Shown here piece by piece: positions 1 through 9,614 of a DNA stretch of 46,389 nt (position 1 is its first letter; each line of letters begins with the position of its first letter). The DNA lies in assembly GCA_027009605.1 (NCBI GenBank), contig JALVCY010000056.1:1-46389 (forward strand). Reading direction: 5' to 3'. The notes beneath the pieces are model-generated. The model worked only from the letters and a program-made list of their open reading frames with translations. It searched no databases and had not been told where the DNA came from. Origin of the DNA: Saprospiraceae bacterium (GTDB lineage: Bacteria; Bacteroidota; Bacteroidia; Chitinophagales; Saprospiraceae). The translations under genes and the position numbers were made by a program.

Positions 1-362
1 ATCAACTCTTTCAACTTCTTCAACTTCTTCAACCTTCTCAACCAAAAAAACCAACAGAATATCGAATGTAGAATGCCGAATATCGAATATCGAAGGGCAA
101 TCCCAAACAAAAACCCAAATCTTATCAACTAGCGAAGCGAATCAACTAGCGAAGCCTGCGAGCGAATCAACTTCTTCAACTTTCTCAACTACCGGAATAA
201 CAAATGTAAAATACAGAATGTCGAATGATGAAGTAAAATCCCAAACAAGAACCCAAATCGTCTCAACCTGCGAAGCTCTCAACCACGAAGTCCGTATCCA
301 CGATAGTAATCGGGACAGTCTCAACCTAGTGAGCCGAAGGCGAACGTCTCAACTCTCTCAAC
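1..362. repeat. Low-complexity intergenic repeat region with imperfect tandem duplication (period ~138 bp) and GAA-triloop mini-palindromes
   Basis: 'tcccaaacaa(a/g)aacccaaatc' occurs at 101 and 239; repeated 'tcaac' words and GCGAAGC, ACGAAGT, GCCGAAGGC words. Confidence 0.6.
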
Positions 363-1679
363 TCAACTCCGCACAATATGCGCACCAATGGCATTCAACC
401 GACCATCAATATCCTGATACCCTCGATCGATTTGATGGATATTTTTAATAACGCTGGTTCCGTTGGCAGACATGGCAGCCATCAACAAAGAGATACCCGC
501 CCTGATATCCGGAGAAACCATATTAATCCCCCGAAGTGGATACTTGCGATTAATACCAATCACCGTCGCCCGATGCGGGTCACAAAGAATAATCTTAGCC
601 CCCATATCAATCAACTTATCCACGAAGAATAACCGACTCTCAAACATCTTTTGGTGAATGAGCACGCTCCCATTAGCTTGTGTGGCCATCACCAGCAAAA
701 TACTGATTAAGTCAGGAGTCAACCCCGGCCAAGGCGCATCATAAACCGTTAAGACAGAGCCATCTACAAAATTTTGAATCTTGTAGTGCTTTTGGGCAGG
801 AACCAAAATATCATTTCCTTTAATCCGGAGTTTGACCCCAAATTTGCGAAAGACAGTAGGGATAATTCCCAATTCCTTGACATCCGCATTTTTGATGGTA
901 ATTTCAGACTGTGTAATCACGGCCATCCCGATAAAACTACCCACTTCAATCATGTCAGCCAACAAACGATGCTCTGTTCCCCCTAATTCCTTGACACCGG
1001 TGATGGTGAGCAAGTTAGAGCCAATGCCTTCGATTTGAGCCCCCATTCGCACCAACATTTTGGTCAGCTGCTGGATATAAGGCTCACAAGCCGCATTATA
1101 AATCGTAGTCACTCCTTTGGCAGTGACTGCTCCCAGAATAATGTTGGCGGTTCCGGTAACGGAAATCTCTTCCATCCAGACATAAGCCCCTTTTAATCCT
1201 TTGGGTGCAGCCAATACAAAGGCATTTTCTTTGTTATTGTAGCTGTATTTGGCACCGAGTTTTTCAAAAGCCAATAAATGGGTATCTATTCTTCGGCGTC
1301 CAATCTTATCCCCACCCGGCCGGGGAACGTAAGCCTTCCCAAATCTGGCCAATAAAGGCCCCAAGAACATAACAGAACCGCGTATCCGACCGGCCTCCTG
1401 TCGATATTCAGGTGAATTAATATAGTCTAACTTAAGCTTATCGGCTTTAAAAGAGTATTTACCTTCTCCTAATTTTCTGACTTTGACCCCTAAACCTTTC
1501 AGCAAACGAATCAATTTTTGGACATCCAAAATATCCGGAAGATTGGAAATAATAATCTTCTCCTTGGTCAGGAGCACAGCGCTCAATACTTGTAATGCTT
1601 CATTTTTGGCGCCTTGCGGCTGAATATCTCCTTTCAGACGGTGACCGCCTTCTACGGTAAAAGTATCGTTCTTAATCAT
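363..1679 (-). CDS. murA: UDP-N-acetylglucosamine 1-carboxyvinyltransferase
   Basis: 438-aa ORF with EPSP-synthase-like sequence (GGHRLKGDIQPQGAKNEALQVLSAVLLT, RPGGDKIGRRRIDTHL). Confidence 0.95.
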   Translation of the reverse strand: MIKNDTFTVEGGHRLKGDIQPQGAKNEALQVLSAVLLTKEKIIISNLPDILDVQKLIRLLKGLGVKVRKLGEGKYSFKADKLKLDYINSPEYRQEAGRIRGSVMFLGPLLARFGKAYVPRPGGDKIGRRRIDTHLLAFEKLGAKYSYNNKENAFVLAAPKGLKGAYVWMEEISVTGTANIILGAVTAKGVTTIYNAACEPYIQQLTKMLVRMGAQIEGIGSNLLTITGVKELGGTEHRLLADMIEVGSFIGMAVITQSEITIKNADVKELGIIPTVFRKFGVKLRIKGNDILVPAQKHYKIQNFVDGSVLTVYDAPWPGLTPDLISILLVMATQANGSVLIHQKMFESRLFFVDKLIDMGAKIILCDPHRATVIGINRKYPLRGINMVSPDIRAGISLLMAAMSANGTSVIKNIHQIDRGYQDIDGRLNAIGAHIVRS

Positions 1680-1840
1680 TATAGGTTAAAGGTTAAGGGT
1701 CAAGGGTTTACAAAAGTCTCAGTTGGAATCTTCGAAGAATAACGACCCAAACCAAAACCAATTAAACTCAGAATTCTTATTTGTAAAGACAAAAAGAATC
1801 AATAACCACAGGGTTTTATGAGTATCAAAGCTTGGATTCT

Positions 1841-2527
1841 CTAATATCTCTTACGCCGGTTTCGGTTGTTGCTGTTGTTGCGATTCCGATTAGTGGAATT
1901 TTTATTATTAGACTTAGATCGGTTGCCATATCCGGAACGGGCGCTTTTGCGATTTGTCTTTTTGACTCCGGTAGCTTGCGGTACCACAGAAACGAAACGC
2001 ATGTCCTCATCAATAATAAACTCCCCATTAGACAACTTGGCTAAGTCATTGATAATCATCTCATCGCTGACAAAGTGCTCTGAGTTCCATGTTCGGTAAG
2101 CCGTCTTCATATAGTTCCCTATAATTTTGACAAACTCGATTTTTTTTTCTTCATCCTCCATGGCCAAGGCTTTTTTGACCAATTGCTGGACATTAAGCCC
2201 ATAATGACGATAACGAGCGGAGCCGGTTGGATAGGACAATTGAGAAGGCTTCGGATGCTGATCTACCCGAATAATTTCTACTCCTTCCGGAGGAGTCACA
2301 TTGAGTTTGTAATCTGCAATATGAAAGATATGATTCCAAAAGCGATCTTTTTGCTCTTCGAAATTGCGTGCATTCGGAAGTATCTGGCTCATCAAGACGA
2401 TGATTCCTTCTACAACAGACTGTCTTTTCTCCTGGTCTTCAATAGTCAAGGCATATTTTACCAAATTTTGGACATGTCTGCCATATTCAGGATACAAGAT
2501 GGTCTCCTCTGTAGATTTGTAATTCAT
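1841..2527 (-). CDS. DUF4290 family protein with Asn/Arg-rich basic C-terminal tail
   Basis: MNYKSTEETILYPEYGRHVQNLVKYAL... resembles DUF4290; next to murA; start trimmed from ORF 1841..2611 to the internal Met. Confidence 0.8.
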   Translation of the reverse strand: MNYKSTEETILYPEYGRHVQNLVKYALTIEDQEKRQSVVEGIIVLMSQILPNARNFEEQKDRFWNHIFHIADYKLNVTPPEGVEIIRVDQHPKPSQLSYPTGSARYRHYGLNVQQLVKKALAMEDEEKKIEFVKIIGNYMKTAYRTWNSEHFVSDEMIINDLAKLSNGEFIIDEDMRFVSVVPQATGVKKTNRKSARSGYGNRSKSNNKNSTNRNRNNSNNRNRRKRY

Positions 2528-2786
2528 TAGGTCAATATTTAGAATGAAGGCCGGATGATAATTATATACCAACCAAACTGGCATAAACTCACCCCGCCAT
2601 ATTTTACACACCCTTAAAAAAATGATAGGCGCTAGCCCCTTATTTTTTGGGGTATTCTTGTCAAATTAATTTCAGTAACTGTTCTGCCTGAAGCTTTGAG
2701 CCACCAAAACCTTGGGCAGTTACTAATTTTTTTTGTGAAAACTAAACCAAAGCATACTTATTTTCTCCGAGTTAGAACGCACAATG

Positions 2787-4628
2787 CTATTCTACGGTTA
2801 CGGACTTAGCCAAATTTCTAGGTTGATCCACATCGCATCCCCGTAAAACGGCTACGTAATAAGAGAGCAATTGTAGCGGGATAACCGATAATAAAGGAGA
2901 GAATACGTCAGCCGTTGCCGGAATATGAATAGCATAATCAGCAATTTCTGTAATCGTTTTTTCTCCTTCCGTAACAATAGCAATCACTTTCCCGCCCCTA
3001 GCTTTCACTTCTTGGACATTACTGACGATTTTTTCGTAAGCATCCTGGTTGGTAGCGATTAAAATGATTGGCATATTTTCATCAATGAGCGCAATAGGCC
3101 CATGTTTCATTTCTGCAGCCGGATAACCTTCTGCATGAATATATGATATTTCTTTCAATTTTAGTGCGCCTTCCAAAGCCACGGGGAAGTTTTTGCCCCG
3201 TCCTAGATACAACGCATTATTGGCTTCTTTTAGTTCTTCCGCAATATATCGAATTTGCTGGTCAGATTCTAGTACCTTTTTGATTTTTTCCGGAATCTGC
3301 TCAAACTCAATCAACAATTCGCGAAAGCGGCTCTCCGAGATAGTTCCTTTTCGGTGAGCCAACTGCAAAGCCAAAATGGTCAAGATACTTACCTGCCCTG
3401 TAAAGGCTTTCGTCGAAGCCACTCCTATTTCAGGCCCGGCATGAATATAAGAACCGGCATCAGCTAATCTAGCAATAGAAGAGCCGACAACATTGACAAT
3501 TCCGTATGTAAATGCGCCCATTTCCTTCGCACTTTTCAGGGCTGCCATGGTATCAGCGGTTTCTCCGGATTGTGAGATAGCCATCACAATATCCCCGTTA
3601 TTGATGACCGGATTCCGGTAACGGAATTCAGATGCATACTCTACTTCAACCGGTATTCGCGCTAGTCGTTCGATCAAATATTCACCGATTAAAGCACTAT
3701 GCCAAGAAGTCCCGCAGCCCACCATTGTGATTCGGTTAGCGGAAATAATACGATTAATATGATCTTCCATCCCCCCTAGCTTGGCCCAACCTTCCGCAGC
3801 ATTCACCCGGCCCAGCATACTATCTCTTACGGTGACCGGCTGCTCATGAATTTCTTTCATCATGAAGTAATCATAGCCACCTTTTTCTATTCTTTCCAGC
3901 TCCATTTCAATCTCCTGAATACTCAAAGGCATCTCTTGATTTTCCATAGAAAGCAATTGCAAATCATTCTTGGTAATGACCGCTAATTCATCATCTTTCA
4001 AATACACCACCTTTTTGGTATATTCGATGATGGGTGTAGCATCTGAAGCAATAATAAATTCATTATTGCCCACACCGATGACTAAGGGGCTGGATTTTCG
4101 AGCAGCTACCAGTACATCCGGCTGCCGGATATCCATCACCACGATGGCATAAGCACCAACGACTTTCGTCAAAGCCACTCGAACGGCTTCGATAAGGGAT
4201 AAACGATCCCTCTTTTGGACTTCTTCAATCAAATGAATCAATACTTCGGTATCGGTATCACTTTCAAATTCATGTCCAAGCTTTTGCAAAGCCAGCTTCA
4301 AAGGCGCATAATTCTCAATAATCCCATTATGAACCAAGGACAAGCGTCTGTTGCCGGATACATGCGGATGTGCGTTGGTGTCATTGGGTTTTCCATGTGT
4401 CGCCCATCGGGTATGTCCTATCCCCAAAGTACTGGCAATCCGGATATCCCCTAAAAGCTTTTCCAGGTCGGCGACCTTGCCTTTTTTCTTAAAGACATCC
4501 AGACTACCATTATTATTTTGTAATACAAGACCTGCGCTATCATATCCCCTATACTCTAACCTCTTAAGTCCTTTGATGATTACGGGCAAAGCATCGTTTA
4601 CCCCATTGTATGCTACGATTCCACACAT
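2787..4628 (-). CDS. glmS: Glutamine--fructose-6-phosphate aminotransferase (isomerizing)
   Basis: MCGIVAYNG N-terminal Cys glutaminase, two SIS domains, C-terminal DQPRNLAKSVTVE. Confidence 0.97.
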   Translation of the reverse strand: MCGIVAYNGVNDALPVIIKGLKRLEYRGYDSAGLVLQNNNGSLDVFKKKGKVADLEKLLGDIRIASTLGIGHTRWATHGKPNDTNAHPHVSGNRRLSLVHNGIIENYAPLKLALQKLGHEFESDTDTEVLIHLIEEVQKRDRLSLIEAVRVALTKVVGAYAIVVMDIRQPDVLVAARKSSPLVIGVGNNEFIIASDATPIIEYTKKVVYLKDDELAVITKNDLQLLSMENQEMPLSIQEIEMELERIEKGGYDYFMMKEIHEQPVTVRDSMLGRVNAAEGWAKLGGMEDHINRIISANRITMVGCGTSWHSALIGEYLIERLARIPVEVEYASEFRYRNPVINNGDIVMAISQSGETADTMAALKSAKEMGAFTYGIVNVVGSSIARLADAGSYIHAGPEIGVASTKAFTGQVSILTILALQLAHRKGTISESRFRELLIEFEQIPEKIKKVLESDQQIRYIAEELKEANNALYLGRGKNFPVALEGALKLKEISYIHAEGYPAAEMKHGPIALIDENMPIILIATNQDAYEKIVSNVQEVKARGGKVIAIVTEGEKTITEIADYAIHIPATADVFSPLLSVIPLQLLSYYVAVLRGCDVDQPRNLAKSVTVE

Positions 4629-4711
4629 CTGATTTTAAATTTTGGGTTTTATCGGGTTATTCTATAAGCGATACACCGAATAAATGGTATCTGTGCATGT
4701 AACTTGGTCAA

Positions 4712-6097
4712 TTATTTTACTTCGGTATAGTTCAGTCGCAGTTTGGGTTGCCATTCTTTAGCCCCGGAAAAGCCTTGCAGCACTGTTCGGCCTAAGCCGG
4801 TCAATTCATATTTATCGTCTGTTTCAAGAAAAGAAGCCGGCCTTAAAACCACTTTATTGGATAGACTTCCTTGTATGACATCCTGCAACATAGAAGAGAT
4901 ATTCATTTCAAAGATAGTCCTAGTCTCCCCATTTCGGGTAACCACCTTTGGCTTCCCGCCAAAGACACCATACCCTCCGGTACTGGTCAAAACGGTTCCT
5001 ACATCATTGATATAATTGCCCAAAGTATCCTTTAAAACTAACTGTTTGTTCAGCCTAAACATAGAAGTATCGTCAAAGTTAAGGTCTTTCACTGAAAATT
5101 CCAAAATGGCCTTATTGACAATGATATTGCCTAGGTCTGACACATCAGGCAGTTCAATTTCCACATTTAGTCCACCGGTCGATTGAATAAAGAATTCGGA
5201 GTCATTTGCAACACCAATATGAGACTCCACATAAGAACCGGCATAGTCCTTCGTTTGATAATCCGTTGCGGCATACCCCCTTAAAGAGTGAATAGGCAGC
5301 ACCAAAGAATCCTCTGTAGGTGTTTGGTAGTAGATATCAATCTCAGACATTACATGTCTCAAGTCAACGGCCATCATCCCTAGAGAAGGGCTTGTAGCCT
5401 GTATGCTGATGCCTTTGAACTTTTGGGCAAACGCCTCTGCATCTACATAAACCAAGGAATCATAGGCTAATATCTCTTCCCCAAAACTATTGTCCAATGG
5501 AATCCGCAAGTAAACTAGGTTAGAATCTTTGATGGTTTCACTAACATAAAGGACTCGCTTGTTCAAATTGGGCACAAAATCAATCAATTCACCCAGTGGA
5601 GTCGCTTCTACCGGAAAATCCTGATTAGAATAATAGTTGGTATCCAAAGCCATCGGATTCATCAAGCGGGAGACATTCAAAGACTGCATCGCCGTAGCAT
5701 CCCCATAAAAATAAGCAGAATCTAAAACTAAGGTCAAAACCACTGAATCCACCGTGGCCTCGTTAAACTTTTTGGTGTAACTACCGGCATAAGGGCCATA
5801 TTGGGAGAATATCTTTGCTGTATTGCGCCCAAAGACGGGGTCATCGAGCATCCCCAAATAGTACCTTCTTAGCGTTTTGGAAACCGAAGCATAAAAATAA
5901 GTCAAAAGAGTATCGGTCGATTTGACGGTTTTCACCGTCAAAGGCATCGTGTCGGTTGACCAAAAGTCAGCTTCATTTTCATTGACCAAATCACCACCGA
6001 TAGTCGTTGGCTTTGTACATTGTACCACCAAAATAGATAAAAGAACCATCATCATAAAAAGGATACGGTTGCTTTTTCCTGTATTGTATTTTTCCAT
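4712..6097 (-). CDS. DUF4270 family lipoprotein
   Basis: Lipobox-like VVQC near N-terminus, then CTKPTTIGGDLV; located between glmS and the glycogen synthase-like gene. Confidence 0.8.
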   Translation of the reverse strand: MEKYNTGKSNRILFMMMVLLSILVVQCTKPTTIGGDLVNENEADFWSTDTMPLTVKTVKSTDTLLTYFYASVSKTLRRYYLGMLDDPVFGRNTAKIFSQYGPYAGSYTKKFNEATVDSVVLTLVLDSAYFYGDATAMQSLNVSRLMNPMALDTNYYSNQDFPVEATPLGELIDFVPNLNKRVLYVSETIKDSNLVYLRIPLDNSFGEEILAYDSLVYVDAEAFAQKFKGISIQATSPSLGMMAVDLRHVMSEIDIYYQTPTEDSLVLPIHSLRGYAATDYQTKDYAGSYVESHIGVANDSEFFIQSTGGLNVEIELPDVSDLGNIIVNKAILEFSVKDLNFDDTSMFRLNKQLVLKDTLGNYINDVGTVLTSTGGYGVFGGKPKVVTRNGETRTIFEMNISSMLQDVIQGSLSNKVVLRPASFLETDDKYELTGLGRTVLQGFSGAKEWQPKLRLNYTEVK

Positions 6098-6350
6098 TTA
6101 ATTGGGTCTATTTCTATACCTAACAACTTCAAGCCATCCGGTATATACATTCGAGATAAGGAAGTAAGATACACAAGCCAAAACGGGCAAACCGCCCCCG
6201 TTGTGTACATCGGCAGGAAAACGCCGAATGTGCATAGATATTTTTCAACACCACAGAAATAACATACTTCCCTTATTCTTGCTCAAAACACATCAAACTT
6301 AACGGACATCGACAACTGAATCAGTCCAAATCAAAGCACTTTGATTACAC

Positions 6351-6393
6351 AAAGAACTCCTGAGAAAAGCACATCAAATCTCAGGAGTTCTTT
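6351..6393 (-). terminator. Terminator-like hairpin downstream of the GlgA-like gene
   Basis: Perfect 14-bp arms AAAGAACTCCTGAG / CTCAGGAGTTCTTT just past the stop codon at 6415. Confidence 0.6.
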
Positions 6394-6414
6394 GTATCCG
6401 CAAAGATATAAAAA

Positions 6415-7236
6415 CTATACTACTTTTTCTTCAACTAAGCTTTCATAAAATTCAACTATTTCGTCATAATTGCCTTCTACGTCGGTAAATTCCAAAAATG
6501 GTTTATCTAACTTAGCCAAATCGGCTTCTATCTCAGCCGGAAATTCAACACCTGACTTAATCACTCCATCCGCATACTGCAATCCCCCCTTTAATAGGGA
6601 AAACTTATCTCCCGCCATAAATGGGGCTAAATCAGCTTCTTTTAAGCCATCAATAGCCACTTTGGCCTTATAATCATCTGCAAAACTATCTTCATAGACG
6701 GGGCTATCATAAGCAGAGAATACAATCTTTGATTCTCTAAATAGTGGCTCATCCTTATAAACCGTCTTCAAATAAAATGGAACCAAAGCAGACATCCATC
6801 CATGACAATGAATAATATCCGGTACCCATCCAAATTTTTTGACAATTTCTAAGGCGCCTTTCGCAAAAAACACGCCCCGTTCGCCATTATCTGCAAACGG
6901 TTTACCTTCGGCATCTTCGTACAAGAACTTACGCTTAAAGTAGTCTTCATTATCCAAAAAATAAACTTGTAAGCGTGAACTCGGCAAAGAAGCTACTTTG
7001 ATGATTAAGGGGTGGTCGCTTTCATCTATTATGATATTGATACCGGACAATCTCACAACTTCGTGCAAGCGGTGTCTCCGCTCGTTAACCGTGCCATAAC
7101 GCGGCATTAAAAGTCTGAGTTCGGCATTTTTATCGTAAAGGTGTAACGGTAATTTATTTGAAATTGTAGAAATAGCGTCTCCTGTTGTATATGGCTCCAT
7201 CTCCTGCGAAATAAACAAAATTCTTTTCTTCTCCAT
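6415..7236 (-). CDS. Glycogen/starch synthase N-terminal (GT5) domain protein
   Basis: MEKKRILFISQEMEPYTTGDAISTISNKLP..., DIIHCHGWMSALVPFYLK; no C-terminal glycosyltransferase half; start trimmed to MEKK. Confidence 0.8.
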   Translation of the reverse strand: MEKKRILFISQEMEPYTTGDAISTISNKLPLHLYDKNAELRLLMPRYGTVNERRHRLHEVVRLSGINIIIDESDHPLIIKVASLPSSRLQVYFLDNEDYFKRKFLYEDAEGKPFADNGERGVFFAKGALEIVKKFGWVPDIIHCHGWMSALVPFYLKTVYKDEPLFRESKIVFSAYDSPVYEDSFADDYKAKVAIDGLKEADLAPFMAGDKFSLLKGGLQYADGVIKSGVEFPAEIEADLAKLDKPFLEFTDVEGNYDEIVEFYESLVEEKVV

Positions 7237-7359
7237 CGCTGATACCTGTGTTTTAGTTAAGAAAAATCCATGCAAAGGTACGGTTTTTTTTGCACAAATG
7301 CTTTTTTTTCCCGTAATTGCTCCTTCGTTTGGGGTCTCACAACACACAAAGAACCATTA

Positions 7360-8226
7360 ATGTTTATATATAAAAAAAACAAGGACATGCGCTTATTGCT
7401 ACATCAGCTTGCGCAAAATGGTCAGAAAATAGGCTTTGTCCCTACCATGGGCGCACTCCACGAAGGCCATCTTTCTTTGATTGCTTCCGCAAAAAAAGAA
7501 TGTGACTTTGTGGTGACTTCTATCTTTGTCAACCCCACTCAATTTAATGAGCAATCTGATTTGGACAAATATCCCAGAACACTGGAAAACGACATCCAAC
7601 TTTTGGCGCAAGCCGGTAATGACTTGCTTTATACACCAACCGTCGAAGACATCTATCCGGATGATTTTGACCACGGAAAGGTCTATCAATTTAATGGTAT
7701 TGATAACTTATTGGAAGGCGCCTTTCGTCCCGGTCATTTTAATGGGGTCGCCATGGTGGTACACCGACTTTTAGACATCGTACAACCCGATGCCATTTTT
7801 ATGGGACAAAAAGACTTCCAACAGGTCGCCATCATCAGACAACTCATCAAAACCGAAAACCTATCCACTCGTTTGGTGATGTGTCCCATTATCCGCTCCT
7901 CCGAAGGTTTAGCGCTTAGCTCCAGAAATGCCCGCCTCTCTCCGGAATGGAAAAAAAAGGCTCTCGTCCTTTCCCAAAGCTTACATTTTGCGAAAGCAGC
8001 CATCCAATCCAAGCAATCTATCAAAGAAATCGAAGCCGAAGCCATCAAAAGAATTAAAAATCAAGGCCTAAAACCGGAGTATTTCTCCATCATCAATGGA
8101 CTCACCCTACAAGATGCAACCCGAAAATCCGGTTTCTTAGTCGCTGTTACTGCGGCTTGGGCAGGAGATGTCCGCCTGATTGACAATATGATACTCCGAG
8201 ACAAGTCTGACTCCTATGCTAAGTAA
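7360..8226 (+). CDS. panC: Pantothenate--beta-alanine ligase
   Basis: GFVPTMGALHEGHLSLI, FVNPTQFNEQSDLDKYPRT, GQKDFQQVAIIRQL; start trimmed to MFIYKK. Confidence 0.96.
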   Translation: MFIYKKNKDMRLLLHQLAQNGQKIGFVPTMGALHEGHLSLIASAKKECDFVVTSIFVNPTQFNEQSDLDKYPRTLENDIQLLAQAGNDLLYTPTVEDIYPDDFDHGKVYQFNGIDNLLEGAFRPGHFNGVAMVVHRLLDIVQPDAIFMGQKDFQQVAIIRQLIKTENLSTRLVMCPIIRSSEGLALSSRNARLSPEWKKKALVLSQSLHFAKAAIQSKQSIKEIEAEAIKRIKNQGLKPEYFSIINGLTLQDATRKSGFLVAVTAAWAGDVRLIDNMILRDKSDSYAK

Positions 8227-8278
8227 ACCCCGGCGAGCAGCAAAACTGACACAACATCATAAACCATCAAGCTTCTCC

Positions 8279-8355
8279 AGATTTTCAAAATCTACGATAA
8301 GACAACACTCGGAAATTTAACCCAACTTGCCAATCACATCAGATTTTGAAAATCT
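8279..8355. repeat. Pair of 15-bp palindromes AGATTTTCAAAATCT and AGATTTTGAAAATCT
   Basis: 8279-8293 and 8341-8355, each followed by a similar 'a(c/t)gayaa..acaacac' tail. Confidence 0.55.
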
Positions 8356-8560
8356 ATGACAACACAAGTTTGCCCCAACCAAACAGACCCAACCACCCAA
8401 ACCACAACAAAAAATACAAACCCGGCAAAAATAAACCAACAAACTTATTTGGCCTATCTATAAAACCCCTTAGCTTTGTGCCTGCTTTCAAAAAGAAAAT
8501 CAAACAAAATAGAACTACAGGGCTTCCCCCCACGTTAGTACTAAAGAAAACACACGTCGC

Positions 8561-9508
8561 ATGATCCAATATTTCACTAGCCAAGGCCGGGAGCTCACCA
8601 AGGTTAAAGAGCCAACAGCGGGATGCTGGATCAATATCAGCCCGCCTATTGGCCAAGAAGAACTGGATTTAATCACCAAGGAGCATCAGCTGCCTCCTGA
8701 TTTTTTGACAGACGCCTTAGACTCCGATGAAAGAGCACGTTATGAACGAGAAGATGATGCCAAGCTCATTCTGTTTTCTGTAGCCATCGAAAACAAAACC
8801 GACAGAGAAGATGAACCTATGTTTGTAACCGAACCTTTGGGCATCATTCTGACCGAAGACGACTACATCATTACAATCTCTAATAATACCAACCCCATCC
8901 TAGCTCTCTTCATCCATGGTAAAGTAAAAATCGACATCACAGATCGCAAGCTCTTTGTCCTAAAAATCCTTGAACATAATGTCTATCGTTTCTTGACCAG
9001 CTTGCGCAAATTGAATGGACGGCGGAATCTAATAGAAAAAGAACTCTACAATTCCAGCCGCAACCGGGAGCTCAAACTCCTACTCTCCATCGAAAAAAGC
9101 TTAGTCTATTTTGTCGATGCCCTGAATGCCAACGAGCTTTTGAAACGAAAACTCAACCGCACCGACCAACTAGAGATTCGCGGGCAAGAAGAAAAAGAAG
9201 ACTTGTTTGAAGACATCATCATTGATGCTTCGCAGGCACTGGCCATGGCAAATCTTTACACAGACATCCTGAATGGCACCATGGAGACTTATTCTTCCAT
9301 TATATCCAATAACCTGAACCTAATCATCCACCGCCTGACCATCATCACTTTTATTTTAATGGTTCCCACCTTGATTGCCAGTTTCTATGGCATGAATGTA
9401 CCCAATGGACTTGAGCACAATCATTATGCCTTCGGGGGTATCATTCTCCTATCTATCCTTATCTCTGTCTTCCTTGCCATTTTCTTTAAACGCAACAAAA
9501 TGATGTAA
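8561..9508 (+). CDS. corA: CorA family magnesium/cobalt transporter
   Basis: Two C-terminal TM segments with YGMNVPN signature. Confidence 0.9.
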   Translation: MIQYFTSQGRELTKVKEPTAGCWINISPPIGQEELDLITKEHQLPPDFLTDALDSDERARYEREDDAKLILFSVAIENKTDREDEPMFVTEPLGIILTEDDYIITISNNTNPILALFIHGKVKIDITDRKLFVLKILEHNVYRFLTSLRKLNGRRNLIEKELYNSSRNRELKLLLSIEKSLVYFVDALNANELLKRKLNRTDQLEIRGQEEKEDLFEDIIIDASQALAMANLYTDILNGTMETYSSIISNNLNLIIHRLTIITFILMVPTLIASFYGMNVPNGLEHNHYAFGGIILLSILISVFLAIFFKRNKMM

Positions 9509-9614
9509 CAAGCCTACACTCCGGCAGGCCGGTTCTTTTCGTACCAATCCCAAAAACCAACCCTTCTCCAAAAAAATCACGTATCTTGTCCCCTAAATAA
9601 AACGTAACCACCCT

